Assembly (NCBI RefSeq): GCF_000613445.1
Contig: NZ_BAIZ01000027.1
Coordinates: forward strand, 1 to 45,460
DNA from: Hoylesella shahii DSM 15611 = JCM 12083
Lineage (GTDB): Bacteria; Bacteroidota; Bacteroidia; Bacteroidales; Bacteroidaceae
Direction of reading: 5' to 3'
DNA: 45,460 nucleotides
Shown one piece after another: positions 8,003 through 19,100 of this stretch. The notes under the pieces are model-generated. The model was not told the origin of the DNA, made no database searches, and saw only the letters and a list, made by a program, of their open reading frames with translations. Position numbers and translations under genes: made by a program. Position 1 is the stretch's first letter. Every line of letters starts with the position of its first letter.

Positions 8003-10048
8003 TTATTTCTTAGGTTCTTCTTTCTGATAATAGAGGTCGCCCGAGAGAATTTGTTTAACGCGTGCCACCAGTTCATCGCCTTGAAGCGTAAGCGAGATGG
8101 CTTTGCCTTCTGGGTCGATAAGCACGTGCATTGGTGCATGTTCAACGTTGAAAAGGCGTACCGAAGGCGAGGCTTCACCCTTGAAGTCGCAAGCTTGCAA
8201 CCATCCTGCAGCCTCAATACCAAGCGACTTAACGGTTTTTTTCCATTCTTTGGCGTTGGTGTCGAGAGAGAAACCTATCATCTCAAACTTATCTTTCGAA
8301 GCGCGACTATCGGCGTACAGTTGTTTTAGCTTAGCCAATTCGCGTTGGCTATCGGCATTGCCCGAAGCCCAGAACGTTAAAAGCACATATTTGCCTGTGC
8401 TGTTGCTAAGTTGTTTGACAGTGCCATTGGCCAAAGGCAAAGCAATATCGGGCACATCGCTTCCCTGCATCAACATGCGCGAACGCACACTGTTTTCTAG
8501 AGAACGAGCGTAGGCAGAACCTTGTGCCTGTGGTGCAACAGAGGCCGAAAGTTGGCGGCCATATTCTTTATTAAACAGTGGTAGCATGTCGCGTTCCATA
8601 AGCATAGGCATCAATTCAGAAGTATTGTTGTCGAGCAAGAACTGCAAGCGTTCGGCAATCCACGAAATTTCGGCAATGCCGCGAATGCTGGCAACATCTG
8701 TTTTTCCTTCAGCCGTATTGAGATAAGCTTCGCCTTTAGTGGCTCGAAGTTGTGCAATACCATCGGCAATTTGTTTGTCGCGTTGACGTTCAAGTGCCAC
8801 ATACTGCTCGTAAAGCGGTTTGTCGGGGATGGTTTGCGCCTCGTTAATCACAGCCGCCTTAATCATATTCTGCCCCTTTGAGCCATTGGCTTGCTTGGCA
8901 TCAACATTTTTCAGCTTTCTTACAGCGTCGATGAGCTGTTCGCCACGTAGGTCGAATGCCACAATATTGCCATCGGGACCGATGAGCACAGTGCGAGGAA
9001 CAGCCTCAACATTATACAACTTAGCAGCAGGCGAGCCCCAACCCTTCAAGGCAGAGATATGCAACCAGTTGGCATGCTTTAGGCCATTGCGCTCGATGCA
9101 GTCGGTCCACTCTTTCTTTTTACTATCAATAGAATAGCTCAACACCACGAAAGGCACTTTGCCTTGCGTTTCGGCCAAAGCCTGCTTGATAACGGGGAAC
9201 TCGCGTCTACACGGAGCACACCACGATGCCCAGAAGTCAATGAGCACGTATTTTCCACGCAAGTCTGACAAGGCCAGGCGCTTATCATCGGGTGTTTGGC
9301 CATCAATATCGGGTGCGGGTTTGCCCACTTCGAGGTTGGCAGCCCGTACCAAGTTGGTTAGTTCGCGATACATAGGATGCTTGCGCACATCAGCAGGAAC
9401 TGCGTTGAGATAGGTTTCTTCGAGTACTTGTGGTGTAAAGAATCTAAAAAGGTCGTACTTGATGATGTATAATGCAAAGGGAGAGTCGAGGTGACTAGCC
9501 ACGAAACGCATGGCCGCCGTGCGGTGCGACAAGCTATTGGCATAGTAAGTGGCACGCTGATAAGGGAAGAATGCCTTTTCGTCGTTACGTTTTTCGGGTG
9601 GAAGACTAGAGATAACCTTGTCCATTCGCACCTTAGCAGCATCAACACTGGCATCGTTTGCTTTTTGATAAGCAAATAAAGCATCGTTGGTGGGCGTACC
9701 TTTTACCCTTGCACCCACGGGGAAACGTGCATCGAAAGGTAGCACGGTGATTTCTCCCGCTTCAAGAAACAGCTGCACAGCGCCATTGTCGAAACCTGTG
9801 ATGTGATAGGGAGCAACAGCACCAGGCGCAGTACCTTTGAAGCTAAATTGGCCATTTTGCACCACAGCAGAGTCGACAACAATGTCTTGTCCCTGAACTT
9901 CATGGGTGAGATACACCTTCTTTACGCGCTCGGGCGTATAGCGCAACGAGTCGACACTCATTGTTCCTTTTATCACATAGTTATTGCTTTGCTGTGCCAT
10001 AGCTGGGCAGGCACAGAGCAGCAACACACTGAGGACTTCTTTTTTCAT
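8003..10048 (-). CDS. Secreted protein with two TlpA/thioredoxin domains, the second lacking cysteines
   Basis: A 681-residue periplasmic protein. Residues 1-18 are a signal peptide, about 22-120 a DUF4369-type beta domain, 130-235 helical, and 240-380 a TlpA/AhpC-type thioredoxin domain with the redox motif WCAPC (Cys277, Cys280) and cis-Pro in EAVPRTV. Residues 410-525 are helical again, and 530-675 form a second thioredoxin-like domain. There the active site FWASWCAPCRREF is replaced by FWASGNADSQREL (residues 559-571), so both cysteines are gone although the surrounding fold is kept. It is the last gene of the SusC/D operon, 119 bp after another TlpA gene. Family knowledge suggests thiol-disulfide exchange; the second domain is probably structural or binds a partner. 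Substrate unknown. Confidence 0.85.
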   Translation of the reverse strand: MKKEVLSVLLLCACPAMAQQSNNYVIKGTMSVDSLRYTPERVKKVYLTHEVQGQDIVVDSAVVQNGQFSFKGTAPGAVAPYHITGFDNGAVQLFLEAGEITVLPFDARFPVGARVKGTPTNDALFAYQKANDASVDAAKVRMDKVISSLPPEKRNDEKAFFPYQRATYYANSLSHRTAAMRFVASHLDSPFALYIIKYDLFRFFTPQVLEETYLNAVPADVRKHPMYRELTNLVRAANLEVGKPAPDIDGQTPDDKRLALSDLRGKYVLIDFWASWCAPCRREFPVIKQALAETQGKVPFVVLSYSIDSKKKEWTDCIERNGLKHANWLHISALKGWGSPAAKLYNVEAVPRTVLIGPDGNIVAFDLRGEQLIDAVRKLKNVDAKQANGSKGQNMIKAAVINEAQTIPDKPLYEQYVALERQRDKQIADGIAQLRATKGEAYLNTAEGKTDVASIRGIAEISWIAERLQFLLDNNTSELMPMLMERDMLPLFNKEYGRQLSASVAPQAQGSAYARSLENSVRSRMLMQGSDVPDIALPLANGTVKQLSNSTGKYVLLTFWASGNADSQRELAKLKQLYADSRASKDKFEMIGFSLDTNAKEWKKTVKSLGIEAAGWLQACDFKGEASPSVRLFNVEHAPMHVLIDPEGKAISLTLQGDELVARVKQILSGDLYYQKEEPKK

Positions 10049-10167
10049 GTTGTTTGTTATGTTGTTTTTTGTTGTTTTAAAACCACAGATATGATGGAGA
10101 AAACAGGCTTTTGCAGCAAGCGATACCGCAGTGAGCAGCCTCTAGCTATCTCCATCACATAATACCC

Positions 10168-11280
10168 TTACTTTTCAGTCTCTTCGGCAAACAATCTGGT
10201 AACAAACTTACGCAGGTCTTCACCATGTAGTCCGGTAGCCAAGATGTTATTGTTGGCGTCGAGCACAAATATAGCCGGAATGGCAGTGACACTGTATAGC
10301 TTTGCTACTTCGTCTTTCCAACCCTTTAGCGACGACACTTGTGTCCAAGTGAGTTTATCTTGCTTAACGGCAGCAAGCCAACGGTCGCGTTTTTCATCGA
10401 GCGACACGTTAACAATCTCCAATCCTGCGGCATGATAATCGGCATAGAGCTGTCGCAAAATGGGATTATTGAGCCTACACGGACCGCACCACGAAGCCCA
10501 GAAATCAACGATTTTAACCTTACCAGGCATTTTGCTGAGGGTGAAACTACGTCCCTCGGCAGTGGGCAAAGTAAAGTCGGGAGCTTTGCTACCCTTGCTT
10601 ATCATCTGCAAACGCAATATGCGTTGTTGCAAGATTTGTCCGCAACGACTTTGCTTAGCCTTATCTCCCAGTTGAGCATAAAGTTGTTTAGACACTTCCA
10701 AAGACGCATCTTGGGTTTCGGCATCTTGCAACATAATGGCTGCTGAGAGAATGTTGTTGTTGGCCGATAGAAAGGCTGCACGTTCGTTTTCGAGCGCTTT
10801 GCGCATTTGTGCGATAGTGTCGTTAACACGGCTTGCGCTACCATAGCGCAAGGCTTTACGAAGACTATCGGCTCGATTTTGTAAGGCAGATAAGCTTTTC
10901 ATCATGCTCATGCAACGCTCTTGATAAGCCAAATCGGTGTCTTGGAGTCCCTTACCATGTATAAACCATCCCTCGCCATCGCGTAATAAAGCGTTATAAC
11001 TGGTACCAGGTTCGATAAAAAACGAGAAACCACCTTGATAACCCACCACACCTAAACGAGCTTGCATGGGCTCAGAGATTTTGATATTGGGCATGGAAAA
11101 GCGTCCATTGGAGAATGGAACGGTGCAAACGGTATTCCAACCAGTTTCAGAATTGCGCACAAGAAGTTGCAAATTACCTACGGGTATGCCCTCTATTTTG
11201 CCTTCAATGCTACTAGAAGCTTGGGCAAAGAGCGAAGTGCTAAGAACCGAAAACAATACCGTTAAGAAGATTTTATACAT
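10168..11280 (-). CDS. DUF4369-TlpA thiol-disulfide oxidoreductase
   Basis: A 370-residue secreted protein. The signal peptide ends near LFAQ (residue 20), followed by a DUF4369-like beta domain (about 24-110), a helical linker (115-225) and a TlpA domain (230-365) with active site WCGPC (Cys265, Cys268) and cis-Pro in TAIPAIF. Proteins of this architecture are typical of Bacteroidetes and act in the periplasm or on the outer membrane as thioredoxin-like reductases. It follows the PKD-like lipoprotein gene (156 bp gap) and precedes the double-TlpA gene, so it is probably co-transcribed with the SusC/D operon. No substrate can be assigned. Confidence 0.88.
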   Translation of the reverse strand: MYKIFLTVLFSVLSTSLFAQASSSIEGKIEGIPVGNLQLLVRNSETGWNTVCTVPFSNGRFSMPNIKISEPMQARLGVVGYQGGFSFFIEPGTSYNALLRDGEGWFIHGKGLQDTDLAYQERCMSMMKSLSALQNRADSLRKALRYGSASRVNDTIAQMRKALENERAAFLSANNNILSAAIMLQDAETQDASLEVSKQLYAQLGDKAKQSRCGQILQQRILRLQMISKGSKAPDFTLPTAEGRSFTLSKMPGKVKIVDFWASWCGPCRLNNPILRQLYADYHAAGLEIVNVSLDEKRDRWLAAVKQDKLTWTQVSSLKGWKDEVAKLYSVTAIPAIFVLDANNNILATGLHGEDLRKFVTRLFAEETEK

Positions 11281-11436
11281 AATTAGAGGTGTTATTTATG
11301 ATTTTGTTTTGCTATTGAGCGAAACTAATGACTACTCGGCCTGGGACTAATGAGCCTGCCATGAACGCGTTTTGTGTTTAGTGAGCTATTCATTAACGCA
11401 TAAACTCATCAATTCACAAACTCATCAATCACTTTT

Positions 11437-13311
11437 CTATCTAATAGGCAACGAATAAGAATACTCGCGAACAAACTGGAAGTCGAGAATATTACCCAAT
11501 TTTCGTCCATCGTTATCAGCGTCGTAGAACAGCGTCGCGAAAGACTCGTCAACATCTGATGCCGTATTGAGTTTTATTTCGGCGATAGCACCATTGTCAC
11601 CTTTATTCAGCCCGATGGTGAGATAACGACCCAAGTCGGCAGAATAAAGGAAGTTGTCTTCAGAACGGAACTTCATACACGTGATGGTATATCCAGCAGG
11701 AGCCGAATAGAGCACAGTTTTATCGCCGTTATTGGTGTTGTATCGCACCACGTCACCACCATCTGCATAGAAAACATAATTGGTGCTGAACCACGTGTTG
11801 TACATCACAGTAGCCAAGATGGATGGTGTGAAGCCCTCCAATTTCTTTGCTTTGATGGTGTATGCAGGTTCGTCGCTACTACCACCATTATCCTTATCGC
11901 TCTCGGCAGCCGTAGAGGTGAGTTGATAGAGATAATAGTTGGGTGCATCCTTATCGCGGAAAATAAAATAAGGTGTGGCCTTATCGTAGTTCTCGCGATA
12001 TTGAATAAAGCCATAAACAGCTTTCTTTCCAACGGGCGATAGCGCAGCCTTAAGTCCTGAGAAGTCAACATGGGCATCGAGCACAGGATTGTTTAGTTGC
12101 GATTGATATGCCTGTTGTTCGGCCCAGATGCCATAACCATCGTCTTTGTTAACATACAAGAAGCGATTGTTGCGTGCATCCCAGAACACAAAATTGTTGG
12201 CCGAGATGGCACATGCTGTAACGTTATAGTTGGCCACAGAACCCTCGGTGGCTGGCGTTTTGAAAGCAGGGATGGTGCGCGCCGTAAGGAAACGTCCGTC
12301 TTTACCAAGCATATAATAGAAGTCGGACTGATTAGAGGGGTCGCCCTCCATACCAGTTTTGTCGGGCAAGAACGTGCCTTGCGCACTCATTGGCACCACA
12401 AAATCTTTATAAGCAGTGAGACGTGGCGTCATACCAAATGGGTCGTAGGTTTTCACAACGCCCTTACTGGAGAACACAATGAAGTTGTATTTCTTCACAA
12501 AATCTCGTCCTTCGGCAACCAAGCCATAATGAAACATCAGCTTATAGGCATCGACAAAGGGATTTTTCTCGTCTTTATAAATAAGCTTATAAGCATCGCT
12601 ACGAACATTGGTAACGGCTCCCACCTTCTCAACATTACCCAAGAGTACGCTTCCAGGCTTGCCATGGAGGAAGAAAAGACTGTTTTTATAGATGGGGCGG
12701 GTGGCTACTGCAAAGTTTTGATAGCGCGAAAGCCCAGTGGTGCGGTCGTAAACCTGCAAGCGAACATTAAAGCGTGTGGTCTTTCCCACAGGCAGTTCCA
12801 CATCCAAATAGCCTTTCGTCTTTACCGTATCAGAAATGGTCTCCTTACCCTTTTGATAAGAACGAATCCAGGTAAAGTCTAACTGGTCGAGCCCAGATTG
12901 TAGCGTTTGGGGTACTTGCACCTCGATTCGCTTATGCGTTTCGTTTTCGGTGAGAGGCTGTGTAAACTCGATGGTCTGCCCCGTAAGCATCTCAACCGTG
13001 GCTGGAGTGAATATAAGCGTATCGATAGAATTCATGCTATCGAAGTTATATGTATAGTTACCTTTGTCTTCGTAGCAAGCAGTAAACAAGCCAGCAGCTA
13101 GTACAAAGAGACAAACAGCCTTACCCCCAACCCTCTTCCACGTGGAAAGGGGTAAGGAATGATGCGCCATGCCCTGCTCTATTACGGCAGCGGGGGTTGG
13201 TGTTTCAGTAAATGGCACCACCGTTTTAACGGCCTTCACAGCCCTTTGCGCGGTTCGCGCAGCTCTTTTCATGTGCCTGCGTACCTCTAATATGGTTATG
13301 TTATTCGTCAT
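11437..13311 (-). CDS. PKD-like family lipoprotein
   Basis: Up to 624 residues. The signal segment GKAVCLFVLAAGLFTAC ends in a lipobox (Cys79 from the first Met), followed by YEDKGNYTYNFD, the opening typical of PKD-like lipoproteins that accompany SusC/SusD pairs. The rest is beta-rich with many aromatic residues and resembles a surface-exposed repeat or propeller protein. The first 60 or so codons are odd: a palindromic repeat (13119-13201) encodes residues about 38-64, and the basic stretch before it is not a signal peptide. Translation could start at Met1 (13311), Met14 (13272) or Met48 (13170); the last gives Cys32 as the lipid site. It lies between DUF4843 and TlpA genes and probably assists uptake at the cell surface. 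Confidence 0.75.
   Translation of the reverse strand: MTNNITILEVRRHMKRAARTAQRAVKAVKTVVPFTETPTPAAVIEQGMAHHSLPLSTWKRVGGKAVCLFVLAAGLFTACYEDKGNYTYNFDSMNSIDTLIFTPATVEMLTGQTIEFTQPLTENETHKRIEVQVPQTLQSGLDQLDFTWIRSYQKGKETISDTVKTKGYLDVELPVGKTTRFNVRLQVYDRTTGLSRYQNFAVATRPIYKNSLFFLHGKPGSVLLGNVEKVGAVTNVRSDAYKLIYKDEKNPFVDAYKLMFHYGLVAEGRDFVKKYNFIVFSSKGVVKTYDPFGMTPRLTAYKDFVVPMSAQGTFLPDKTGMEGDPSNQSDFYYMLGKDGRFLTARTIPAFKTPATEGSVANYNVTACAISANNFVFWDARNNRFLYVNKDDGYGIWAEQQAYQSQLNNPVLDAHVDFSGLKAALSPVGKKAVYGFIQYRENYDKATPYFIFRDKDAPNYYLYQLTSTAAESDKDNGGSSDEPAYTIKAKKLEGFTPSILATVMYNTWFSTNYVFYADGGDVVRYNTNNGDKTVLYSAPAGYTITCMKFRSEDNFLYSADLGRYLTIGLNKGDNGAIAEIKLNTASDVDESFATLFYDADNDGRKLGNILDFQFVREYSYSLPIR
13119..13201. repeat. 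Palindromic repeat inserted in the 5' end of the PKD-like gene
   Basis: Arms CCTTACCCC (13119-13127) and GGGGTAAGG (13149-13157) flank the palindrome TTCCACGTGGAA. A second part follows, ending in GGGGGTTGG. The block is in frame with the gene and is translated as AAVIEQGMAHHSLPLSTWKR and neighbours, a sequence without the character of a signal peptide. It looks like a dispersed intergenic repeat that landed in coding sequence. Confidence 0.6.
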
Positions 13312-13404
13312 TTCTAGGATTATTTAAACGTTAATGATATGACATGCGCCGGGCGATGCTATCAAAGCAGAGCGCCCAACGCCCCTTGCCTTATCCTCAA
13401 TGCC

Positions 13405-14685
13405 TTAAGGCACGTTGGGGAAAGTGAAGGGATAAGAGCCGTGTGAAAGTTTTTCGCGGAACAACTTGTTGCAAGCCTTAATGGCAGCTTCACCGCCAAT
13501 TGAACTATCCCAATGCACATTTCCCCACTCGTTCATCACGGGGAACATCTGATTGAGTACAAAGTCGGCCCCTTTATGTTCGAGCCAAACGCTAATCATA
13601 AAGCGATATTTGGCTGCAGAATACGTTCCGTAGTACTTTTCTATCAACGCCTTTCCACCTTGTTCGTCTTTCCAGGGCTGTGGCTCGACGAGTTCGTAGT
13701 TGGCATTAGCCATCATAGGAATGTAAAAATTGCCCTTATACGAATCGCCCGAACGCCATCCATCAAGATAGAAGGTGTTGTATCGCTGCATCATGAGGTG
13801 CACCGCACTGAGGTTTAGTTTTCTCATCGTGGCCTCGTTTCCACCCAATTGAGCATATTCGTTGGCCGTTGTGATATCCATACTGTTGCAAAGTCCCACG
13901 AAAGCCCCACTTTGATAGTTGCCCAAATAAGTATCTTGTAGCGAGGACCAATACCAAGGCTTCTCGTAAGCGTTGTCGTTAGTAAAGGGGATGGCTATCG
14001 TTATGGCAGTTTGTGGCGAGGCCTTTTGCACCTTGCGCAAGCTGTCGACGCCCGCAAGATTCCATTGTACAAACTTATAATAGTCGCGTTCGTTATAGAA
14101 ATCGTTACGCTTTGTAACCTTTACCATCAGCTTCATCTTATCAGCCGTCCAGTCTCCGAGATACGAACTGGCCATGCCATCCCATTGAGCAGGCTTAGAA
14201 TAGGCTTCTTTCACATGCACGGTGAACGCTTGGAAATCCTTAATACCTTCGCCAATTTGTGATCCGGGGTCGCTGGCATCAATGTAAACTTGTGCTTGAA
14301 AAGTAGAATCAACGATAGAAGGACGTTGAGCCAACACCGTCACAGTTTTTTCGTGTTCGCCTGGTTTAAACACAACCTCCGGACAAACCACCATGGCTTG
14401 TGCCACACCTTCAACGGCTCTTGACTTGAGAACCACCTTTCTGGGATGGTCGCTATCGCGTCCCATGAGTTTGAGTTTCAAAGAAACGCCAATCTCTTTG
14501 GGAGCAGTGAGAATGGAGTCGGCAAAGTTAACCGTTGCGTTAAGCGCCTCTTTATTGCCATAGCTAAAGTAAACGCCATCGCCATTTGCATCGTAAGTAG
14601 GCACGGTTTGTTCGCTACATGCAGTAGAGAGCATGCAACCAAAAGCCGCGGCAAATACATATCCAAACTTATTCTTCATTGTCAT
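13405..14685 (-). CDS. DUF4843 family lipoprotein
   Basis: A 426-residue lipoprotein. The signal peptide FGYVFAAAFGCMLSTAC gives Cys23 as the lipidated residue; translation may begin at Met1 or Met3. The region PTYDANGDGVYFSYGN and the following beta-sandwich match the DUF4843 family, found mostly as the third gene of SusC/SusD operons together with a PKD-like protein. It starts 6 bp after the SusD gene and ends 93 bp before the PKD-like gene. An accessory surface role in the uptake complex is inferred from this position; the ligand is unknown. Confidence 0.82.
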   Translation of the reverse strand: MTMKNKFGYVFAAAFGCMLSTACSEQTVPTYDANGDGVYFSYGNKEALNATVNFADSILTAPKEIGVSLKLKLMGRDSDHPRKVVLKSRAVEGVAQAMVVCPEVVFKPGEHEKTVTVLAQRPSIVDSTFQAQVYIDASDPGSQIGEGIKDFQAFTVHVKEAYSKPAQWDGMASSYLGDWTADKMKLMVKVTKRNDFYNERDYYKFVQWNLAGVDSLRKVQKASPQTAITIAIPFTNDNAYEKPWYWSSLQDTYLGNYQSGAFVGLCNSMDITTANEYAQLGGNEATMRKLNLSAVHLMMQRYNTFYLDGWRSGDSYKGNFYIPMMANANYELVEPQPWKDEQGGKALIEKYYGTYSAAKYRFMISVWLEHKGADFVLNQMFPVMNEWGNVHWDSSIGGEAAIKACNKLFREKLSHGSYPFTFPNVP

Positions 14686-14691
14686 CGTGGT

Positions 14692-16166
14692 TTAAGGGTT
14701 GTTATGAGTGGTGTTTGCGCCGTTTTGCGCATCGTGAGATGCCGTCCAGCCATATTCTTTCTCGGCATCGGGAAGTGGGAATTCGTAGCGTTCTTTCGAC
14801 AAAGTGACGGTGTTGTCGTAAGCAAGAGTCGTCATTCCATGTCGTTTCAAGAAGAACCAGTATTGCCCTTCGGCATAAAATTCCTTGCGGAACTCGCGGT
14901 CTAAGGCTGTGATTCGACTGGCTTCGTTAGCAAAGTTCACATTGAGCGAACGCGAATATCCACGTTTGTTGCGCACCATATTTAAGTATTGTGCCGCCTG
15001 ATTGAGGTCGGGTGTCATTTCGCAAAGGATGTAATACATCTCGGGAAGGCGTATCAAGGGGATTGCTTCTTTAGGATTGGTGTTGTATTTGCGAGATAAA
15101 GCCGTCTTGGTAGAGGCGTGTTCGTAGAACGCAGCCGACTTAGTACGCATGTCTTCACGACGGTCGCCAGACACTTCGAAGTAGCTATTAAAACGTTCGG
15201 AACGAATAAAATACTGGCTAGTGTACTTATCTCCATCGGCCCAATGCGAAGAAAGAGACTGAGAAAGATGGTAGAGATTAAGTGCACAAAGGCATTCTGA
15301 GAAGAGCACGGGGTCGTCTTGATTGCTTGAAGCCAAGCTCAATCCACAGTTATCAACCACTTCTTTGGCGCAAGCCACAGCGTTGGTGGCATCGCCAGCA
15401 TAGCAATAGATGCGCGCCATGAGCGCGTTCACAGCATGATAATTAAATCTAAAGCGACGTTCGCTGTCGTCAAGGCGCAGTTTTTTCTCGTTTGCCAACA
15501 GTTGTTTAGCCTCATTGAGGTCTTTCAATGCTAAAGCCACAATTTCTTTTGCGGGCAAAAGTGGTTGTTTAGAATTATCGGCCACCTTTCTATATGGAAT
15601 GCAGTTAGCAGCTGCAGCCGTTGCATCTGTGCCATACTTCCATGGCCCCCACGCCCTAAGCAAATCGAATTGGCAATAAGCTCTAGCAGCAAGCGCCTCG
15701 GCTCTGTATGCATTTCTTGTATTAGCATTGCGAATAACGGCTTCTCCTTTATTGTCGAGCCATTTAAGAAGATTATTGCAATTAGCAATAATGTTATAGA
15801 GTTTTAACCACAATTGAGCCAGCTTTTGCTTGGTGCGGAAGCCATCTGTTGTGGCTGTGGCGTAGTTATAGATAGCCATACGGTCGTTAGCACCATCGGG
15901 GATGTAATCGTATTGTTGTGCCAATTGGTCGAGCATGCCAAACGACATGTTGCCACCATAAGCGCCTTGGTCGGTCATCATGAGGTAGATGCCGGTGAGT
16001 GAGCTTTCGAAACCAGCTCGGTAGAGAACAATTCTTCGGCCTTAAGGTCGGTTTTAGGACTCACATCGAACCAATCCGAACAAGCTGTGACAAGCGATAG
16101 TGCCAAACAGCAGGTGCCCATTCGGCACACCTTATATAATAGGGAGGGGAATTTTAAGTGCTTCAT
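14692..16166 (-). pseudogene. SusD/RagB-family lipoprotein, frameshifted near the N-terminus
   Basis: Surface nutrient-binding lipoprotein that forms the lid of the SusC channel. The N-terminal piece (15978-16166) has a signal peptide with lipobox LVTAC (Cys29), then SDWFDVSPKTDLKAEELFSTE. The frame then breaks near 16015. In the next frame GFES.LTGIYLMMTDQGAYGG continues as a normal SusD to 14692, with the TPR-like core (EALAARAYCQFDLLRAWGPW) and the C-terminal RLPEMYYILCEM and FRKEFYAEGQYWFFLKRHGM motifs. Restoring one G (GAGCTGG to GAGGCTGG) gives about 491 residues, the expected size. It starts 8 bp after the SusC stop. The rest of the gene shows no decay, so a sequencing error is likely. 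Confidence 0.85.
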
Positions 16167-16174
16167 AACGCTAG

Positions 16175-19100
16175 TTACTTAAAGATAATGGAGCAAGAGA
16201 GAGAGTAAGAACGTGAGAAGGGATATCCAAGACCGCGTTCCATCTTCACAGTTGACAGACGAAGGAGGTCGTTGGTGGTGAAGTTAAGCGACAACACATC
16301 GATGTTTAGTCGGCTCAGCAACTTATAATCGGCTTGTTTAAAGCGATATCCAACATTGATACTTGCCAATCGCAGTTCGTTATCTTTCATAATGAAGCGG
16401 TCGGAAGCAGGCGTTTGCGAACCGTTAAGGTCAATCCTTTTATACATCGTCACATCACCAGGATTGTGCCAACGGTCTTGTGCAGCACGGCGATCGAGAT
16501 TATATGCGATGTTGCTATTCTCAATTTTGTCTACCAATGTTTGGTTATAAACAATGCCACCCCATCGATATACGAAGCCTAATGTGCACGAAAGGTCGCG
16601 CCAATTGACAGAAGAGCTGATGGTTCCATTTATCTTTGGTGTGGTGTCGCCAACGGGAACTTTGTCTGCAGAGTTCCAGTTAAAGGTCTTTTCACCATTG
16701 CGAGTGAGGAACACTTCGTTACCAGTCATGGGGTCGATGCCTAGTGAGCGCACTGCATAATATGTAGTGGTTGACTTACCTTCTTGGTAAACAGGCAGCG
16801 GAGCAGACTTAGATTTGAGTTGCTCTTCATTCATTTTACGCAGATAATCAGATATCTTACGTATCTTATTACGGTTGTGGTTCATACCCATAGCCACGGT
16901 CCAATAGAACTGTTTACGGATGTTTTGCAAGGCAATAACATTGAGTGTGGCATCGAAACCGCGGTTTTGCAATTCGCCGGCGTTAATATATTGCGACTCG
17001 AAACCTGTTGAGGGAGCAAGGTCGTAGTTGGTTAACAGCTGCCTACTAATATTATCATAATAGTTGAACGACAGGTTAATGCGGTTTTTCCATACGCCCA
17101 CATCAAAGCCAAGGCTAAGGTTATCGGTCTTGGTCCACTTGATATCGGGATTGTTTAAGCGCGAGAGCACTGCGCCCAATGTAGAGAACGAAGCATAAGG
17201 CCGCATTGTTTGACTAAACGTATAGTATTCGATAGCATCTGCAGGACTAGAGTTTTGCGCACCCGTCACACCATATGTAGCTCTAAAAACGAGGTTCGAA
17301 ACGCGCCCTTCAAGCCATTTTTCGCGATAAGCATTCCACCTTAAGCCCACACTCCAGAATGGTGTAAGGTTGTGATCGGCGTATCTTGAGGTTATTTCGC
17401 TGCTCACATTTACGTCTACCGAATAACGATTGTCGTAGCTATACGAAAGCTGTGTAATAAATCCCATCGACCTTGCGATAGATTCAGAGCCGCTTGGGCT
17501 GGTTGTCATCTTGTTTCCAAAGATGAAATCGTCCATATGTGGGTCTGGATAGCCCACGGCAGAGAGATTCACATAGTTGCTACGGTCTTCGCTAAGTGTC
17601 CAGTTACCAAACACGCTGAATAAATGTTTGCGCAACGACATATTCCAGTTAAGCCCCAAGTTGCTCGACCACGAGGTCATTTCTCCTGTGTTCTTAGTAT
17701 AGCGTCCGCGTAAAGTCTTGTCCAATTCGGTTATAAAAGAGGTGTGTGCGGCGGGCAAGAAATTCTCTGTTCTAGCCATTCCGCGCATGTACGACAGGTT
17801 TTCGGTGAGTCGTAAGTTCTTCAACAAGCGGTATTCCAAATTCAGACTAGCAGTGATATTGGTGTTGCTTGTGAGGTCTTTAATGCCCACATTGGCGTTG
17901 TATAATGGGTTGGCGATGGGCACACTTCCAGCACCTGTGTGGTTATCTAGCTGCTGTAAATACTCCCCAAACTCGTTTGTTGGGCGGTAATAAGGATTTA
18001 CGCGTGTGTATTCAGAGAACGAGCCATAGGGCGAATTATGTCCACCACTCTCCGAAAGATTGATGCTTGCACCAACCATTACGTTCTCTTTGCGATAAGT
18101 CATGCTAAAGTTAAGACTCTTGGTGTTTTGTTCCGAACCTTTCATTACACCTGGATTGAAGGCTGCATTGAGGTCTAGGCTATAACGGAAGACCTCTGTT
18201 CCACCAGCAGCCGACAACGAATGGCGATGTGTAACAGCAGTACGAAGTGGCTTACTCAGCCAATAGGTGTCAACGCCTGCCAGTACATTGCGCAACAGTT
18301 GGTTGTAACGGTTCATGCTTTTATCGTTAGTTGGACTGTAAACACCAGCATCCCATTCCATCTGTAGCTTCTCACTTGCGTTCATAAGCTTATAGTCGGT
18401 GAGGTCGGGTGCTTGCACAGTTACGCCTCCATTATAGCTAACCGACAGCACGCCGTCAGGAGCAACCTTGGTTTCGATAACCACCACACCGTTAGAAGCA
18501 CGCGAACCATAGATGGCAGTAGCTGCAGCATCTTTTAATATGGTAACGTTTTCGATGCGTTCGGGGTCGAGTTGCAAGATGCGACTCATTGACACAATGA
18601 AACCATCAAGCACGAAGAGCGGTGTGTTAGGACGGCTCGAGACGTTGTCGAGCAACAAGTCCATGCTGTTAAGCGAGGCCGTTGAACCAAGGTTTTGGTC
18701 GCCACGGATAAGGAATTCGGGCTGAGCATTGGGGTCCGAACCGCGCGAGTTGTTTTCTATCACCTTGAAACTGGGGTCGTAGAACTGCAAACTCTTAAGG
18801 ATGTTGTTGGGATTTAGCTTGCGCAACTCGTCGCCTTTCACCGAAACGTAGTTACCCGTGAAGCTTGATTTGCTACGTTTGCTCAAACCTGTTACCACCA
18901 CTTCTTCCATCATTTGGCCATCAGGTTTGAGCGCGATTTTCATGTTTTGGTTAGGGCGGGTTATCTGCATCGACACAGATTCATAGCCCATATACGACAC
19001 TTTAATAGAAGCTTTACGCGGAACTTGTAATGAAAACTTTCCGTTTACATCGGTAATACTACCCTTTACGCCGCCATTTTTAGTACCATCAGTAAGTACC

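Noticed and set aside
7723..8223. Minus-strand open frame overlapping the end of the double-TlpA gene
   Set aside because: It overlaps a well-supported gene in another frame and crosses its terminator; no family resemblance.
10080..10160. Inverted TGATGGAG/CTCCATCA between the two operon TlpA genes as a terminator
   Set aside because: Only 8 bp with a loop near 60 bases and no T-run; too weak to call.
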